A DNA stretch of 64,000 bases from Corinectria fuckeliana (lineage: Eukaryota > Ascomycota > Sordariomycetes > Hypocreales > Nectriaceae). Below the pieces are notes generated by a model. The model was not told the origin of the DNA. It saw nothing but the letters and a program-made list of their open reading frames with translations, and ran no database searches. A program made the translations under genes and the position numbers. This document shows positions 46,561 to 58,204 of the stretch, piece by piece (positions within the stretch are counted from its first letter, which is position 1; each line of letters starts with the position of its first letter). The DNA is taken from assembly GCA_019137255.1 (NCBI GenBank), contig WPDH01000128.1:62001-126000 (forward strand), given 5' to 3'.

Positions 46561-46788
46561 ATGTGATCGTGAGCCTGCGACATCATCACTCAAAGGCGTT
46601 CGCCTCTGTGAACCATCTTCGATAGCGTGATGCTCTGTGTTGGGCCAGCTGTCACACCAGTTTAAGACTCGTAATCTTCGAATGTCACGATAGTCTCAAG
46701 TTTTGGGCAGTATTAACTAGCTCAGTATTGTGACCAGTCTAGTGCCACTTGAGTCAGAGCCATCCACAGAACTCACCCACCCAACGAC

Positions 46789-46905
46789 ATGTCGAAAGTA
46801 GAGGAGGCATTCAAAGCCAGGCGGATCGAAAACAAGGAGCTGAGAATACAGCTGCTTGACGCCCACCGTCTCCAGTACCATGATTATGTACCCAAAGGAA
46901 AATAG
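46789..46905 (+). CDS. Possible microprotein, 38 residues
   Basis: The frame begins MSKVEEAFKARRIENKELR and ends DYVPKGK at TAG. It is highly charged and predicted helical. The ATG has a purine at -3 and follows an A/C-rich leader (ccatccacagaactcaccc), as is common for fungal start sites. It is divergent from the disordered nuclear-type gene, 520 bp away. No family is recognised. It could equally be the first exon of a larger gene whose other exons I cannot find. Confidence 0.25.
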   Translation: MSKVEEAFKARRIENKELRIQLLDAHRLQYHDYVPKGK

Positions 46906-49900
46906 TAGAATGGTCCAGAGAGGATGAAACGTGCGAAATGTGACGATGTAGGGTAAACGACCCAGTACGATGTGGACATGTTGGACTTTCTATGCAACGT
47001 TGAAGACCAAGGTATGATTCCAAGCCGCCAACAAAGGCTGAATTTGCCTGCCGGGCAAGTATCGAATTCCCTCAATGTTGATACAGATCCGTGATATTGC
47101 ATGCTTTTGTGCCCCGTGGCAGCACCATAACCATAACCGCCCGACGTAGCCGCGTGTCGAGATGAGATATCCCGGCTGCGGGAGGCGATTAGCACAGTAT
47201 GGCCCCGGGTTTTGTCAATCCCTACATGCTTTTCAGGGGGGGGTTGGAAAAAAAAAAAACCGCGACCTACCGGACGATCTGTAGATTCCGCACGCAACCC
47301 ACACTCTTCCAGGCATAGGCCGGTGAGGACAGGGAAAGGTGATCGAGGATGGAACAACACGTAGAACATTCCTCGCATGTTCGACCTTCCTGATCTGGGG
47401 GCCATTATCCAATCATGAATACCTTCTGTACCCAACACGTCACATTGGGATGGACAGGACAGGGCTCCGGGCTCCGGTCACATTAGGGCCGTCGGTTGAA
47501 ATCATCGCGACATCGGTGAGGTTCGTTGGATCTGGCAGCTTTCCCCATGCGTGTGGGTAAGTATTTCGTACTGTACTTCGTAAGTCTTGAACGACGCTAG
47601 AAAATTTCTAGAACGAAAGGGCCCCACTTCGATACAGGCATGGTGTGAAAGCCAAAGAAGGTCAGCTGAGGTGCCCCTCTTTTTCGACAGCTTCCAGTCC
47701 GCTACGGAGTACCCTCCGAACGGTTGTCTTGGAATGGGATTGTTGGTGGCAGGCTATATACGAGGGCGGTCAGGGCATCGCGGAAGAGGCTTGAGAGGGT
47801 AGTCACGAGACGGGCGGCGGTACAAACTAGGCGTCGTAAGCTTCTATCCGCCAATGTTCAGGGCTTCGTACACGAGTACGTACGTACGTAGTATTACAGT
47901 AGGAGCTGAGGATTCAAATGGTCAAGGTCATCGACGCTAGTGCGGAAGACCTGTCCGACACTGCCCAGATTCCTTGCCAGATTCGAGGCGGCTAGCAAGT
48001 TCCTGACGGGACTCCTCGGAAATGGACTCCGTAAGTTTGGTGGGTTTTCACTATTCGGCGAGGGCATCGCCCGCCAGGTCAGGGAATTTTGATGACAGGG
48101 GTGGGAGAACGGTCTGATCCCGATCCATATTAGTTGGCCGAGCAAGCATCTCCTAACAAGAGCGGCATGATCACGACAGACTGCTTTCTAACGCGCATCA
48201 GTCGCTGAGGCCCCTTTACATAGTACCAAGTGGGCTCTTCAATGCCTATAATGGAGGTAATTTGGGAATGTCTTCCGTCTTCATGGCGAGTTGATCTGGG
48301 GTTGAGGCCTAAACAATCCCACTAATAATAATTAGCTAGCATCTAAGAAACGAGGATCAGCCAGCCACCTTTAGCCCCATGGTTCATGTGGACGCGGGCC
48401 AGCCGCAGGCTTACCTCGAAGAAGTAACGAATGCAGAATTTTCAGGACGACACGACTTTGGAGCAGACGAGTTCCAGGTATGGGACTCTACAAGTAGCTT
48501 ACCTGCTGGGAGGCAAACTCCGCAGAGTGTTCGGCAAGGACTTGGGGCGATTATAACCCTCGCAATGATACGAATACTCCGTCCAACCTGCTTCACTGCT
48601 AGCAATGCGTACCCGCTTGCCTAGGTAGGCGTGCGACATGTACATTGCATATTCCCATTGGGATTGTTGCATATCCCAGCTGGTAAATCTCTCGTGATGA
48701 TGCCTTAAGGGTGTCGGCTACCCAGACAGTCTGAGCACGGCAAGCTAGCCATCGGCGAAGGCCGAGTGGTGTGTGCTGCTACCAACTTCAATACTCTGTT
48801 GCTCGTCTGGGATTCATGCGATCCGGCATCACCCAGCACCCATACTCCGTACTGCTAACTTGGTTGCACATCTCCGTGCGTTGTAAGTGCCGGCACCGCA
48901 GCGAGCACATTGCCGCCGTCGTCACACCGGGCTTCCCATTTCGGACAAGCTGGAGTCGCCAATGATGAACATGCACGTCAACATTCGCACCACTCCATCC
49001 TGCTCCAGACACAGCCTCGGATGGAACACGTTTTGGGACGCTCGATACTCATGTTGTAGGGCTCCCGGGGCGGGATACCGTCATCGACACGCGGCAGCAA
49101 TGTGAGGCAACTTGGGAAAGAGTCGATGGGCTCTTAACAAAACACCGGCATGGACGATGTGGTTAATATCTTCGTTGTTGCGCCGGGCCAGTCTGAATGA
49201 TTGACGTTACTCGAGTTAGTGTGAGCTTGTGAAGAACGAGGCTCGCAACGACACCGTGAGGCATGTACCGTACGAACACGGAGATGACACTGTGACAGTA
49301 TGGCGACACCTCGATTCCAACGACCCACAAGGACGAGGATTCGACGGAGATTCGAAACGCCCTGCATCAGACTGCAGGGGCCGTCCAACTGTGATGTTAG
49401 GTCGAAGGCGTCTCCGAGCTGGCCGGGCGACTTGAGGAAAATGAATGCTTGTAAAAGTCAAATAGGTACGCCTTAATTGCACCAACTTACAAGGCGGATC
49501 GGCTTGGACTGTCCTTGGGTTGGTTGGTAAGCCCAGGCTGGCAAAAAATGCACTATCGAGTGGGGGTGATCACAATGATTGAGAGTAGGAGCATGGCTTC
49601 TCAAGTGTGCATGTTGAGTAGTGTGGTTGCGTTTTGTCACAATATCAAGTAGACTAAGCCAGTTTGTTGACGGGGATATAGGACGAATTGCATCACTGCA
49701 TCTTTGATCCTCGAGCAAGGGTCGAACTTCTGGAGGGACGTCTCGATACAATTTCGAAAGTCTCAGCGGTCATGGGCCATTCAGACTTGGGAAATGGTCG
49801 AATCGGTGAGCATAGCGATAGTCTAGAACTCGAAGTGGACAGCCTGAACTATGACCATGACCAGTTCGGCCACGGACGTCTTGGCGGAGCGAGCTTGGTG

Positions 49901-51307
49901 GAGGCATGCTGGCAGAGCACCAATGCGAAACGGCCGTGTGCATTGATCCGAGGCAGAACGGCTTTCAGGACAGCGGTTTACGAAATGACACCGAGGTGAG
50001 GAGCACGGTTGTCGCATTTGAGATGCACCGGTGAAGTGTGTTTGGAGACGCAGCGAGGTGGACATGAAGGGGCGGCGATGAAACGGAACGTCGGAGACCC
50101 AACCCAACTTGCAAGATCGGAGGTTCGGAGGCGGACCAACAACTTGCCCTAATAATAATAAGTGCCTCATCTGGAGTCCTGGACGGACGACGTTCCTTCA
50201 AGCGCTAGTTGAGCCACAGGCGGCCTGTGGATGGCCAGGCCGGGCTTGACCGCTCCACCTGACACCCTCCCTGCCTGTGCTTGTGCTGTGCAAAAAGCCA
50301 GTTGTTGGATGTTTCGTCCTTTCGGTACCATCGGGTTGGTGTGGTGGCCAAAATTTCCGGAGAGGCGATGGAACGACGACTCGGATGTGACGTGTGTTGG
50401 AGAGGACTCGACATGCTTAGTAGTCTACTATGTATCTATGTCGAGTCTCCCACAATGGCTAATACTAGGTGATGACGTACATATTCGGCCGGGATGAACT
50501 GGCAGGTTCTCCAGAGATATTGCTTTTGCTCCTATGGGTAAATTTTTTTTTTACCTGCCACCTTCTGACCAGCATTGCCAGCTCTAGGTAGGAGGAAGCG
50601 GGGTTGTTTTACGAAAACAGCCCCCCGACGGTCAGCTAATTAACAAGTGGAGGTTTCGGCAGACAGCTGGAAGGGACGAAAGCTCCTTCTCCTCTACCTA
50701 CTTGGGTTGTATTATCCTCCTCATTAAAGTAAGTCTGGCCTCGGATAGTACCGCATCGCATCGCATCAACATTTGTGTCGCGCAATCGCCATTGCGTCAG
50801 GCATGGATTCCCAGGCTTGGGCACAATGTTGCCTGTCCCGTTCAAATGGGCAACGGGTTTTCCTGGCTGACCAGCTTTGCCAACTATTAACGTGAGGTGA
50901 GCGGCCAGGGCGAGTGGGCTGTGGTGGTGAGCGAGTTTGCTTGGCGAGATTCGTCTAAATGGCCCGTGCTCTGTTCTGCTCACCAGGTGGTGAGGTTTTC
51001 AGGTGGGGTGCAGTTGCATCCCCATCCAATCCGTTCCCGTTAGTGGATTGAGAGAAATGGGGGCAGCCCACGCCCTGGGCCGCACAGACACATTCTCTCG
51101 AGTCTCTAGAAGCCTCGCATCTGGCTCTTGTGGTGCTAGAACCCGCTCCCGTCATACTCTACGGACTGGATTGCTGGGATGAAGAACTGGCCCTGGTCTC
51201 AGGCAGGAGCACCGACCACGCACCAGGGAGGCCAGGCAGATGTGGAAACGGTGCGAATACCAAAAGGCGGGTCCAAGGAGAAGGTGGACTGGATGGTGTG
51301 TGTGATG

Positions 51308-52027
51308 GACGGCCCTGCTGAGTGGCCCTGAGGGTGGGTGGGCAGTCGCTGGGCGGCGGAACAGTGGACCCCGTGGTTTTGTGATTTTGTGATTTTCGCG
51401 GGTTACAGGGGGGTGTCGCCTGGCGCCGAGCTCGCAGCCCCCCGAGAGGCCTGAGAGCTGCCTCTGATTGGGTGGCCACCAAAGTCCACACTGAAGAGAA
51501 GTCCTCGCAGGACCGCGCAGGACCGCGCAGGGCCGCCCCCTCTCGCAATTCCCATTACATAAAAGAGTACTGGACTCTGCCCTCCCTTGCGCGCGCAATT
51601 CGCCGTCCTCTTCCTGTTATCTTGCTCCCCCAAGAAATCGACAGCGCTCACAGGACAATTTGCAGGCGACCTTATCTCGCAAACACTGTACATAGCATTT
51701 CCCTTACGTTTCCAGACTGTCGCAGTCGCCCCAGGCCTACCACATCCCACCGATAGGCGCTCTAGACGCGCCCCAGACGACCACCGCTGCCTCAGCCGCC
51801 CGCTGCACCCCGTGGACCCCCAAACTTGCACGTATCGTTGCTCCTCTTGCGCCCGCAACGCCCGCAAAGCAAAAACCCAACGGGCGCACACTCTCTCCAA
51901 CTCGATTCTTTGCGCCCGTCGTCGTCTCGACGTTCCACCTCTCCCACGTCACCGACTTCCCGTTTTGAGCCTCTGGGGCGTTTGCCGCACGGCGGCATCG
52001 TCTCTAAGCCCCCGGTCTGGGGAAGGT
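51308..52027 (+). promoter_or_regulatory. ATG-free upstream region and probable leader of the bZIP gene
   Basis: There is no ATG on the plus strand between 51308 and 52027, although about 11 would be expected in 720 nt. The last 450 nt are C-rich and pyrimidine-rich. A 10-bp direct repeat (aggaccgcgc) occurs twice near 51511-51530. Selection against upstream start codons suggests that much of this stretch is transcribed leader. Confidence 0.5.
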
Positions 52028-53548
52028 ATGTCCGACAATATGTCCATCGATAAGGCGGATCCGACGCAGCACCACAACCACAATCATAACCTCCACCACA
52101 ACCTCAACCACAACTCAAACCTCAACGGCCATCACTCTCGCGACGTTACCGATTCTCCCACCGGCTCCAGCCCGGACAGGGACCATAATCTAGCTACTTC
52201 CAACAATGCCACCTCCCAAGAGGCTCAACAGCCGAAGCGGAAGGGTGGCCGCAAACCCGTAAGTCAACCACCAGTTCGCTACAAGTGCCCTAGCTCCTCG
52301 TCCATCGATGAACCCTCGAACCCCCGACCCTGGGACCCGTATGGCCTCCTGGGCTCATGGAGCATTCCTCAAATACCTTACCCCGACATCAACCCCCCTA
52401 CCAATAGATGACAACAACCACTATCGCGCCGACCGATGCCAGCCACTGGTACATCATGGCTAACTTCAACTGCTCAGATTTACGCAACGTCCGAGGAACG
52501 CAAGCAGAGAAATAGGCAGGCTCAAGCCGCCTTCCGAGAACGCCGCACCGAATACATAAAGCAATTGGAGGAGACCATCCGTGTCCATGAGTCCAACCTC
52601 CACAACTTGCAGGCGGCTCACCGCACCGCCGCCGATGAATGCTTGATGCTTCGATACAAGAACTCTCTTCTGGAGCGCATTCTCCTCGAGAAGGGTATCG
52701 ATGTCCAGGCTGAGCTTCGAGCCAAGACTGGCAGTCCCAACTTGGGCCCGACGCATATGCCCCAGAATCTGATCCAACCACCTCCGATCCAGCGAGCCAT
52801 CATGAACCGACACCACCAGTCCCGTCGATCAAACTCGCACATCGCTCCCAAGGCCGAGCCCTGCTCCAGTCTGCCGCCTCCTCTGCAGCCGCACTCATCT
52901 GCTACATCGCCGAAGAATCGCCCGACCCCGTCCTCCCACTCCAACTCTCCGAGTAACACGGGGTCCGCCTTCTCTCCCGCGGCTTCGGACAGCATCTCCA
53001 TGCGCGGCTCGATGACCAGTGCATCGAGGCAGCAAATGCCTCAGCAGCAATTGCCACAAGGTACACAGGCTTCCCGTCAGCATATGATGCAACCCGGAGT
53101 GCGGGGAGGTCCGGCTGGGTCTGGAGCCTCGTACTACCCCACTCCAGCTTTCCAGAATCATATTGAGCAACTAGGTAAGCTGACGAACCCCGCCCATCAC
53201 CATCCACAACACCCGCTTACGCCGGTAATAGAGCAAGAGTACGATGCCCAGGCCGACATGATCGACGACTCAGAGATTGAAACACCAGGCGGCCCTGGAC
53301 CATATCCCTCAAACTTCAACAGTGACCCGCAACAGCCCATGATGCTTTCGCCAGCATCCAATGGCCCCGGTCACCAGATGACACCATCTCACGAGCCGGC
53401 TCATCATACCCAGACATCACACTCGTCACAGTACCCGTCGATGACGCAATTGCTGGATCAGAACTTGGACTGGGATCCGTTCGGTCTGAGTGCTAGCATG
53501 GCATTTCCCTCACAACAATTTCAATTCGACCAAGCGAACATGAGGTGA
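52028..53548 (+). CDS. Yap-type (Fcr3-like) bZIP transcription factor
   Basis: Two exons: 52028-52258 and 52478-53548, with a 219-nt intron (donor GTAAGT, acceptor CTCAG), giving 433 residues. The N-terminus has a His/Asn run encoded by CAC/AAC repeats. The bZIP begins with KRKGGRKP at the exon end and continues IYATSEERKQRNRQAQAAFR. The basic-region signature N89-x7-R97 with NRQAQAAFR is the Yap/Pap1 form. The zipper runs from about residue 104 with heptad positions L107, L118/L121 and a distal LLERILLEKG. Yap-family factors bind TTACTAA-like sites and often regulate stress responses. The rest is disordered, rich in Gln, Ser, Pro and His, ending DWDPFGLSASMAFPSQQFQ. The cysteine-rich domain of oxidant-sensing Yap1 is absent. 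Fungal databases use the name Fcr3 for such proteins, but the regulon is unknown. Confidence 0.88.
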
Positions 53549-55088
53549 ACGGGTATTTGGTGAAACAACACCTCAAGGGGATCGCTACGGGCCCTTTATT
53601 CGACAAGGCCCTGACCGGACTTGATTTTCTGGACTAGGTTCTAAGGAACTCCTGGATTCGAGCACAGAATAGGACGATCCATCAGTAGTGGGCAGCACTG
53701 ATCTAATGGATGTCGTTGTCAACAGCGCCGAGCGTCGTAAGACGGCGAGACGACAGGTTGAACGGCCATGCGCGGTCGAGAACCAACCCCCCATGAACTA
53801 CTCAATCTTGCAGTCGTCCCGCCCCATTCATATGGACGAGTCGACACTGTACGACGAGAGACAGATATGTCCCCGTACGGCGTCACTCGATAAAAACATC
53901 ATAACCAGACCGTGGTATGCGCCACACGTCTCAAGGTGATCCCCAAGGTCATATCCTAAAAAACAAAAATAAACCACGGAATCCCTCATGAGGCCGGTCT
54001 TTCCAATGACGCAACATGGTCATTGCTGTTTGCACGGACGGCTGATGTGGTTGTCAAGCGAGCAACTCGCTTGGCGAGATGTCTATTCCGTTTTGAGGAC
54101 GTTTTAACACTATGAATTATAAAAGTTGCGTCTTGCATTACTCCTCTCATGCCACGTCTGCAAGCATGCCTCTCCAATCTTCAATCGAATTGGGACTCAA
54201 CAACGAAGGAGTACCTGGACGGCCTGGGGTATACCAATTGAATCGAGGCTTTGGGATGGGGATAGTTAGCGAGGATAAGGACATCACAGCGGTTTAGACG
54301 GGGGACTTGGTCAAAAGCTTTGGGGTTGGAAGGCGTTTGGAGCATTGGCTATGCAAGACAACACTTATGGTACAACGGACAGTCCAACTTCTCAACCAGG
54401 TTGAGTAGTGGTCATCAGCACAGCCCGCCTATGAACATTGTTAGCTGCTAGTGCGCTACGAATATATCACCTTGCTTGGACCTTCTCGAACAGTCTTGGC
54501 GTGACTTACCCTCCCCTCAATAACTGGGAACTACTAAGGTGCTTCACCCCGTGAATAGGCGGATCCCTATCCCGGTAGATATTCGTGCTGGGTCCGACAT
54601 TAAGGAGTGAAGGTATGGAGAAGCTGGTTCGTCACGGGGTTGGGGAGAAGTTAAACGAGACCGTTGTGCAGCAGATGTGTTAGTAGAATGTTGTGGGACG
54701 AAGGCCTTACGTACTAAGTATGTAAGAATTATTATTGGCGAGATGATGGTCTTCCAGAACAGTAAATGAAGTTAAACTTAATATTCAAGTGAAGAGGACG
54801 GATAACAGTGTACGTACTGTGAGTTGACTGTTGACCTGAAAAGGATCCAATGTCAGTGTACGTTAGTCTACGGCCGCGTCGGCGAGGTGCTCTCAAGACT
54901 ACCTACCTACCTACCTATTTGCTTACTATGTAGACACTATTCATGTGATTATGGGTAGGGCAAAGACAAGATTCTTAAGAAACACGTCTTGAGAGGCAAG
55001 TTTCTCGCAGAAAGATGGAATGTATATCCACATCGCTGGTATCACACCGGGAACCGTCTATCCGTCTCAGCCATCCAAGACATGACAG
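53549..55088. other. Intergenic, 1.5 kb
   Basis: 3' flanks of the bZIP gene and of the GH16-like pseudogene, which converge here. An ACCT microsatellite (54901-54916) is present. No gene is supported. Confidence 0.5.
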
Positions 55089-56305
55089 TCACACAAGTCC
55101 ACAGTAGAGAAGGACAACAATGCTCATGACCCAAGTCAGTAGCGAGCCCAAGCCCCCTCCCATGCTCCGGACTGCAAGCCCCCGTGGCGCCGTGCTGTTC
55201 CACAGCATCTTGCTCGTGCCGGCCTCGCCCGCTTCGTCGATGCTGCACACCACCTTGCACCCGGCGTCCGAGTTGCCCTGGAGGCGCACCAGCCTTCCCC
55301 GCGGGCCCAAGTCCCCATGCGCCGTATGCCGCGTTCGCTTTTGCTTGGCATTGGGGGCGTCGTCGGTCGAGTTGTACACTATTTCGATCCACTGGATCTG
55401 CATGAACGCCGCGCCGTGGAGGCTCATGTTGCCGCTCCACACGCCGCCGTCGCTCCACGCGTTGAGGATGACCATCGCCGGGCCTTTGGGCGTCTGGAAC
55501 TTGATGATGGCTACCTCCTCGCCATCAACGTATTAAACCGAGCGCTCGGGGGTCCAGTCCAGCTGGTGTACGAGCCAGTCGTCCTAGCCGACTCCGTCCG
55601 GAAGACTGCCGTTGCGGGTGGCTTTGGGAACCTCGTCGGCCCCGTCGGTGTAGGACGGCTGGTTCGTGTACTGGATGCGGTCCTTGGGGTCGCGCGTGAG
55701 GATCTCGATGTCCGCCTCCTGGATATCCGCTAGCTCATCGGCCTCGTAGTACGTGAACATGGCCATGCAGACGCCCGGGCTGCCAGTGACACGGGCCAGC
55801 ATGCGGATGGACAGGTACTGGTACGACTCTGCGGACTAGAACTCTGCGGACTAGAACTCTGCGGCGCTTTGGGGAGGCGGACGGTCCGCAAGGTCAGGAA
55901 CGTGTCGGATGCGGCGTCATCGTCGCCGTTCTTCTCAACGTAGACGTTGTTGGGCGAGTTGACCATCAGCACCGACGCGTCGCCCGAGAGACTGACTCCG
56001 CCGCTGTTGCGATTTCTCCAGCCTTGAAACCCTCATACGCTGTCCCAGTCCTCGGTGGTGAAGTACTCGCTAGTGGTGTCTGCCTTGGGGGACCGTGACT
56101 CGTTTCGGATGGGATCTGGAACGCCGGCGTATTTCCCAAGGTCCCAGAAGTCGAAGAACATGTGCTCTGAGAAGTATCCCGGAGCGGTCCCGTTGGTGAG
56201 GTAGCAGCTGCATGCATCATCGTCAACAAGGTTCGAGTCGGTATCCGCGAGCACAACCGCGGCGAACACGGCAAGCTGCAGATATGACCGCATCGACAAC
56301 GGCAT
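55089..56305 (-). pseudogene. Decayed GH16-like (concanavalin A-like) secreted, GPI-type protein
   Basis: The start at 56305 opens a signal peptide (MRSYLQLAVFAAVVLA) and a Cys-containing N-terminus (DDACSCYLTNGTAPGYFSEH). Homology to fungal lectin/glucanase-fold proteins continues through LMVNSPNNVYVEKNG, LTLRTVRLPKAP, YQYLSIRMLARVTGSPGVCM, DIQEADIEILTRDP, IQYTNQPSYTDG, HQLDWTPER and MVILNAWSDGGVWSG. It ends in a hydrophobic tail (LLTWVMSIVVLLYCGLV) like a GPI signal. The gene cannot be translated. Stops occur at 56033-56035 (TGA), 55584-55586 (TAG) and 55533-55535 (TAA); at least the first and third stand where Trp is expected. A frame change lies at about 55825-55865, next to a 15-bp duplication. 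In all three stops the difference from TGG is C-to-T on the plus strand. The intact ancestor would have been a wall-associated protein. An intron at the first stop (GTATGA donor) is possible but would remove conserved sequence. Confidence 0.8.
55826..55864. repeat. 15-bp tandem duplication inside the pseudogene
   Basis: The unit actctgcggactaga occurs at 55826-55840 and 55841-55855, followed by a partial copy at 55856-55864. It lies at the point where the conserved frame changes. Confidence 0.9.
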
Positions 56306-57017
56306 GGTGCTTTGGTGAACAGATAACCGCCCGAGGATATAAATCGGTAGAAGTAACAGTAAAGAAACAACTCCACTTGAAGATAGCCAGCCCTTCAGTT
56401 AAAGGATCGCTCATGGCTAGTGCCCATGCTGATGCTGCGGGTACTCAGACTAGAGCGCGCGCTGCTTCGCCTCTGGGAGGCCGTAGAGGGAAATACGATA
56501 TCGAATTGTTTCGAGAGCAATATATGCGACAACACCATTGCTCGCGTACTCGAAATCAGGAAAACTCATGATCTGGATTTTGATATTTTGATGGGTTTAG
56601 ACGGGCCACAATTTTATGAGGCCATCTCCATTGGTGAGTGACTGAAGTTATCCCTGTCATTGCTGTTGTAGAACTGAAAGGCCGACGGGAAGCCTGGTAC
56701 CTCATCACCCACAATAAATGTCACGTGATACCGACCGTGCGCCGATCCAAAGCTTTCCCGGCGTCAGAGGCGCAACTCTGCCCCGGTCGCTACAGGATTA
56801 AGAACCTGAATCTCTGCCCTTCCTCTTCCTCGAGTCACGCCGCGCCCTTCTAATATGTGAAGCGCATACTCGAGCTCTTTTATGCTCATACTGCTCATCA
56901 CGCTCTGCTAAAACCATAGGTGCATAAGTATCATGATGACACTCTCCTTTACCGCAAACTCACCGTTGAGATGATAGACGTTCTGCGACAACTTCGCCCA
57001 CCCCCCTATCAGTTATC
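56306..57017. promoter_or_regulatory. Divergent intergenic region, GH16-like pseudogene and WW gene
   Basis: It should hold both promoters. A TATA-like element (gatataaa) lies at 56337-56344 close to the pseudogene start. CACGTG at 56722-56727 is 291 bp upstream of the WW-domain gene. No separate gene is seen. Confidence 0.45.
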
Positions 57018-57845
57018 ATGTCGTCATCACCCAAGCCATCGGCCGCTCTGGACGAGCCTGCGACCCAGTCGCCCATCCCTGCAGACCGCGCGGAGTCACC
57101 GGCCAAGGACACCGAACTCGAAACAGCCAAGGGACAGGAGGACAGTCGGGAGGATAGCCTAGATCGCGAACCAGGCGAGGTCGCCGAGCCAGAGCTTGAG
57201 ACTTTCAAGACAACCGAGGGAGCTTCCGCTTCCGATTCCGCTTCCGAGGACGCGCCGCCTCTGCCGAAGGAGCCCCTTCCCACACCCGCGGACGATGGGT
57301 GGGATTGTCAGTGGGATCCTAGCACCCAAGCATGGTTCTTCGTGAACCGCTTCACTGGCAAGTCTCAGTGGGATAATCCTCGCATCGCCGTCGATCCATC
57401 CGCCGTGCCCGACTCGGGCGCCGTCCCGCCGCCGCCGCCCACCTCGGACAAGCCTGCTGCTGGAGGATATAATCCCGCCATCCACGGCGACTATGATCCC
57501 AATGCGTGGTATGCGCAGGGCGACAATGAGAATGGGGAAGCCTCGTCCACCGCCGTCGCCCTCGCTGACCCGCTGCAGATGCATGGCGTGACGGCATCCT
57601 TCAACCGCTTCACAGGTCAGTTCCAGACGGACGAGGCGGGCCCCAGCCGCCACACCGACGAGGCCAAGTCGCGGCGCCAGATGAACGCCTTCTTCGACGT
57701 CGACGCCGCTGCAAACGCCCACGACGGTCGCAGCCTCAAAGCCGAGCGCTCTGGCAAGAGAATCTCCAAGACCGAGCTGAAGGCCTTCAAGGAGAAGCGC
57801 CGCGCCCGCAAGGAGGAGAAACGCCGCGCCTGGCTGCGAGACTGA
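57018..57845 (+). CDS. WW-domain protein
   Basis: A single exon of 275 residues starting MSSSPKPSAA. The first 90 residues are acidic and disordered. One WW domain spans about residues 93-122: W95 (DGWDCQWDP), the aromatic cluster WFF at 106-108, then W118 and P121 (GKSQWDNP). WW domains bind Pro-rich ligands. A Pro run follows (PPPPPTSD), then YNPAIHGDYDPNAWY. The C-terminal third is conserved-looking and basic (FNRFTGQFQ, then RRQMNAFFDVDAAA and FKEKRRARKEEKRRAW), probably a coiled or helical nuclear-targeting tail. Such a layout occurs in fungal splicing or transcription-linked WW proteins, but I cannot name an orthologue. It is convergent with RIX1, with 360 bp between the stop codons. 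Confidence 0.88.
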   Translation: MSSSPKPSAALDEPATQSPIPADRAESPAKDTELETAKGQEDSREDSLDREPGEVAEPELETFKTTEGASASDSASEDAPPLPKEPLPTPADDGWDCQWDPSTQAWFFVNRFTGKSQWDNPRIAVDPSAVPDSGAVPPPPPTSDKPAAGGYNPAIHGDYDPNAWYAQGDNENGEASSTAVALADPLQMHGVTASFNRFTGQFQTDEAGPSRHTDEAKSRRQMNAFFDVDAAANAHDGRSLKAERSGKRISKTELKAFKEKRRARKEEKRRAWLRD

Positions 57846-58204
57846 CCCATGGTGATGACTGCGGAGCTCGCACCAACTACTTGGAGGACTAGAAATCTTC
57901 ATTTCTCTGTTCGGCTTGGGATATCATCATCATTGGACGGCGTTCTAGGGACCACGGCTGGAGGCGCGATTCACACGGAAACGGTTATAGCTGACACTGA
58001 GCTTGGAGAGATACATTATCCGGCCCTTTTTGCATTTCTTTTTGCGTATTTGAGATACCAGACTAGGAGGCGGCAGACCTTAGATGGAGACTCGGAGTCT
58101 CATCTTGTATACGGACTAGTAGAGGTTCCGGAACCAGAAAACAAATCATTACATATGGTGCCGTAAATGGCCTGAGCCACGGTTCTATGTCACTATTTTT
58201 GCGT
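57846..58204. other. Convergent 3' spacer
   Basis: 3' UTRs of the WW gene and RIX1. No gene is seen. Confidence 0.4.

Larger units (their letters stand above)
46271..52027. other. Gene-poor region of about 5.7 kb
   Basis: The promoter of the disordered basic protein lies at 46271-46760 and contains CACGTG (46555-46560) with several TGATCA and CACATG elements nearby. A 38-codon plus-strand frame at 46789-46905 is noted separately. From 47.0 to 51.3 kb I see no gene; open frames overlap on both strands and lack family motifs. TACTTCGTA occurs at 47574, and TACGGAGTA or its complement at 47703 and 48843. The final 0.7 kb is the leader and promoter of the bZIP gene. Confidence 0.5.
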
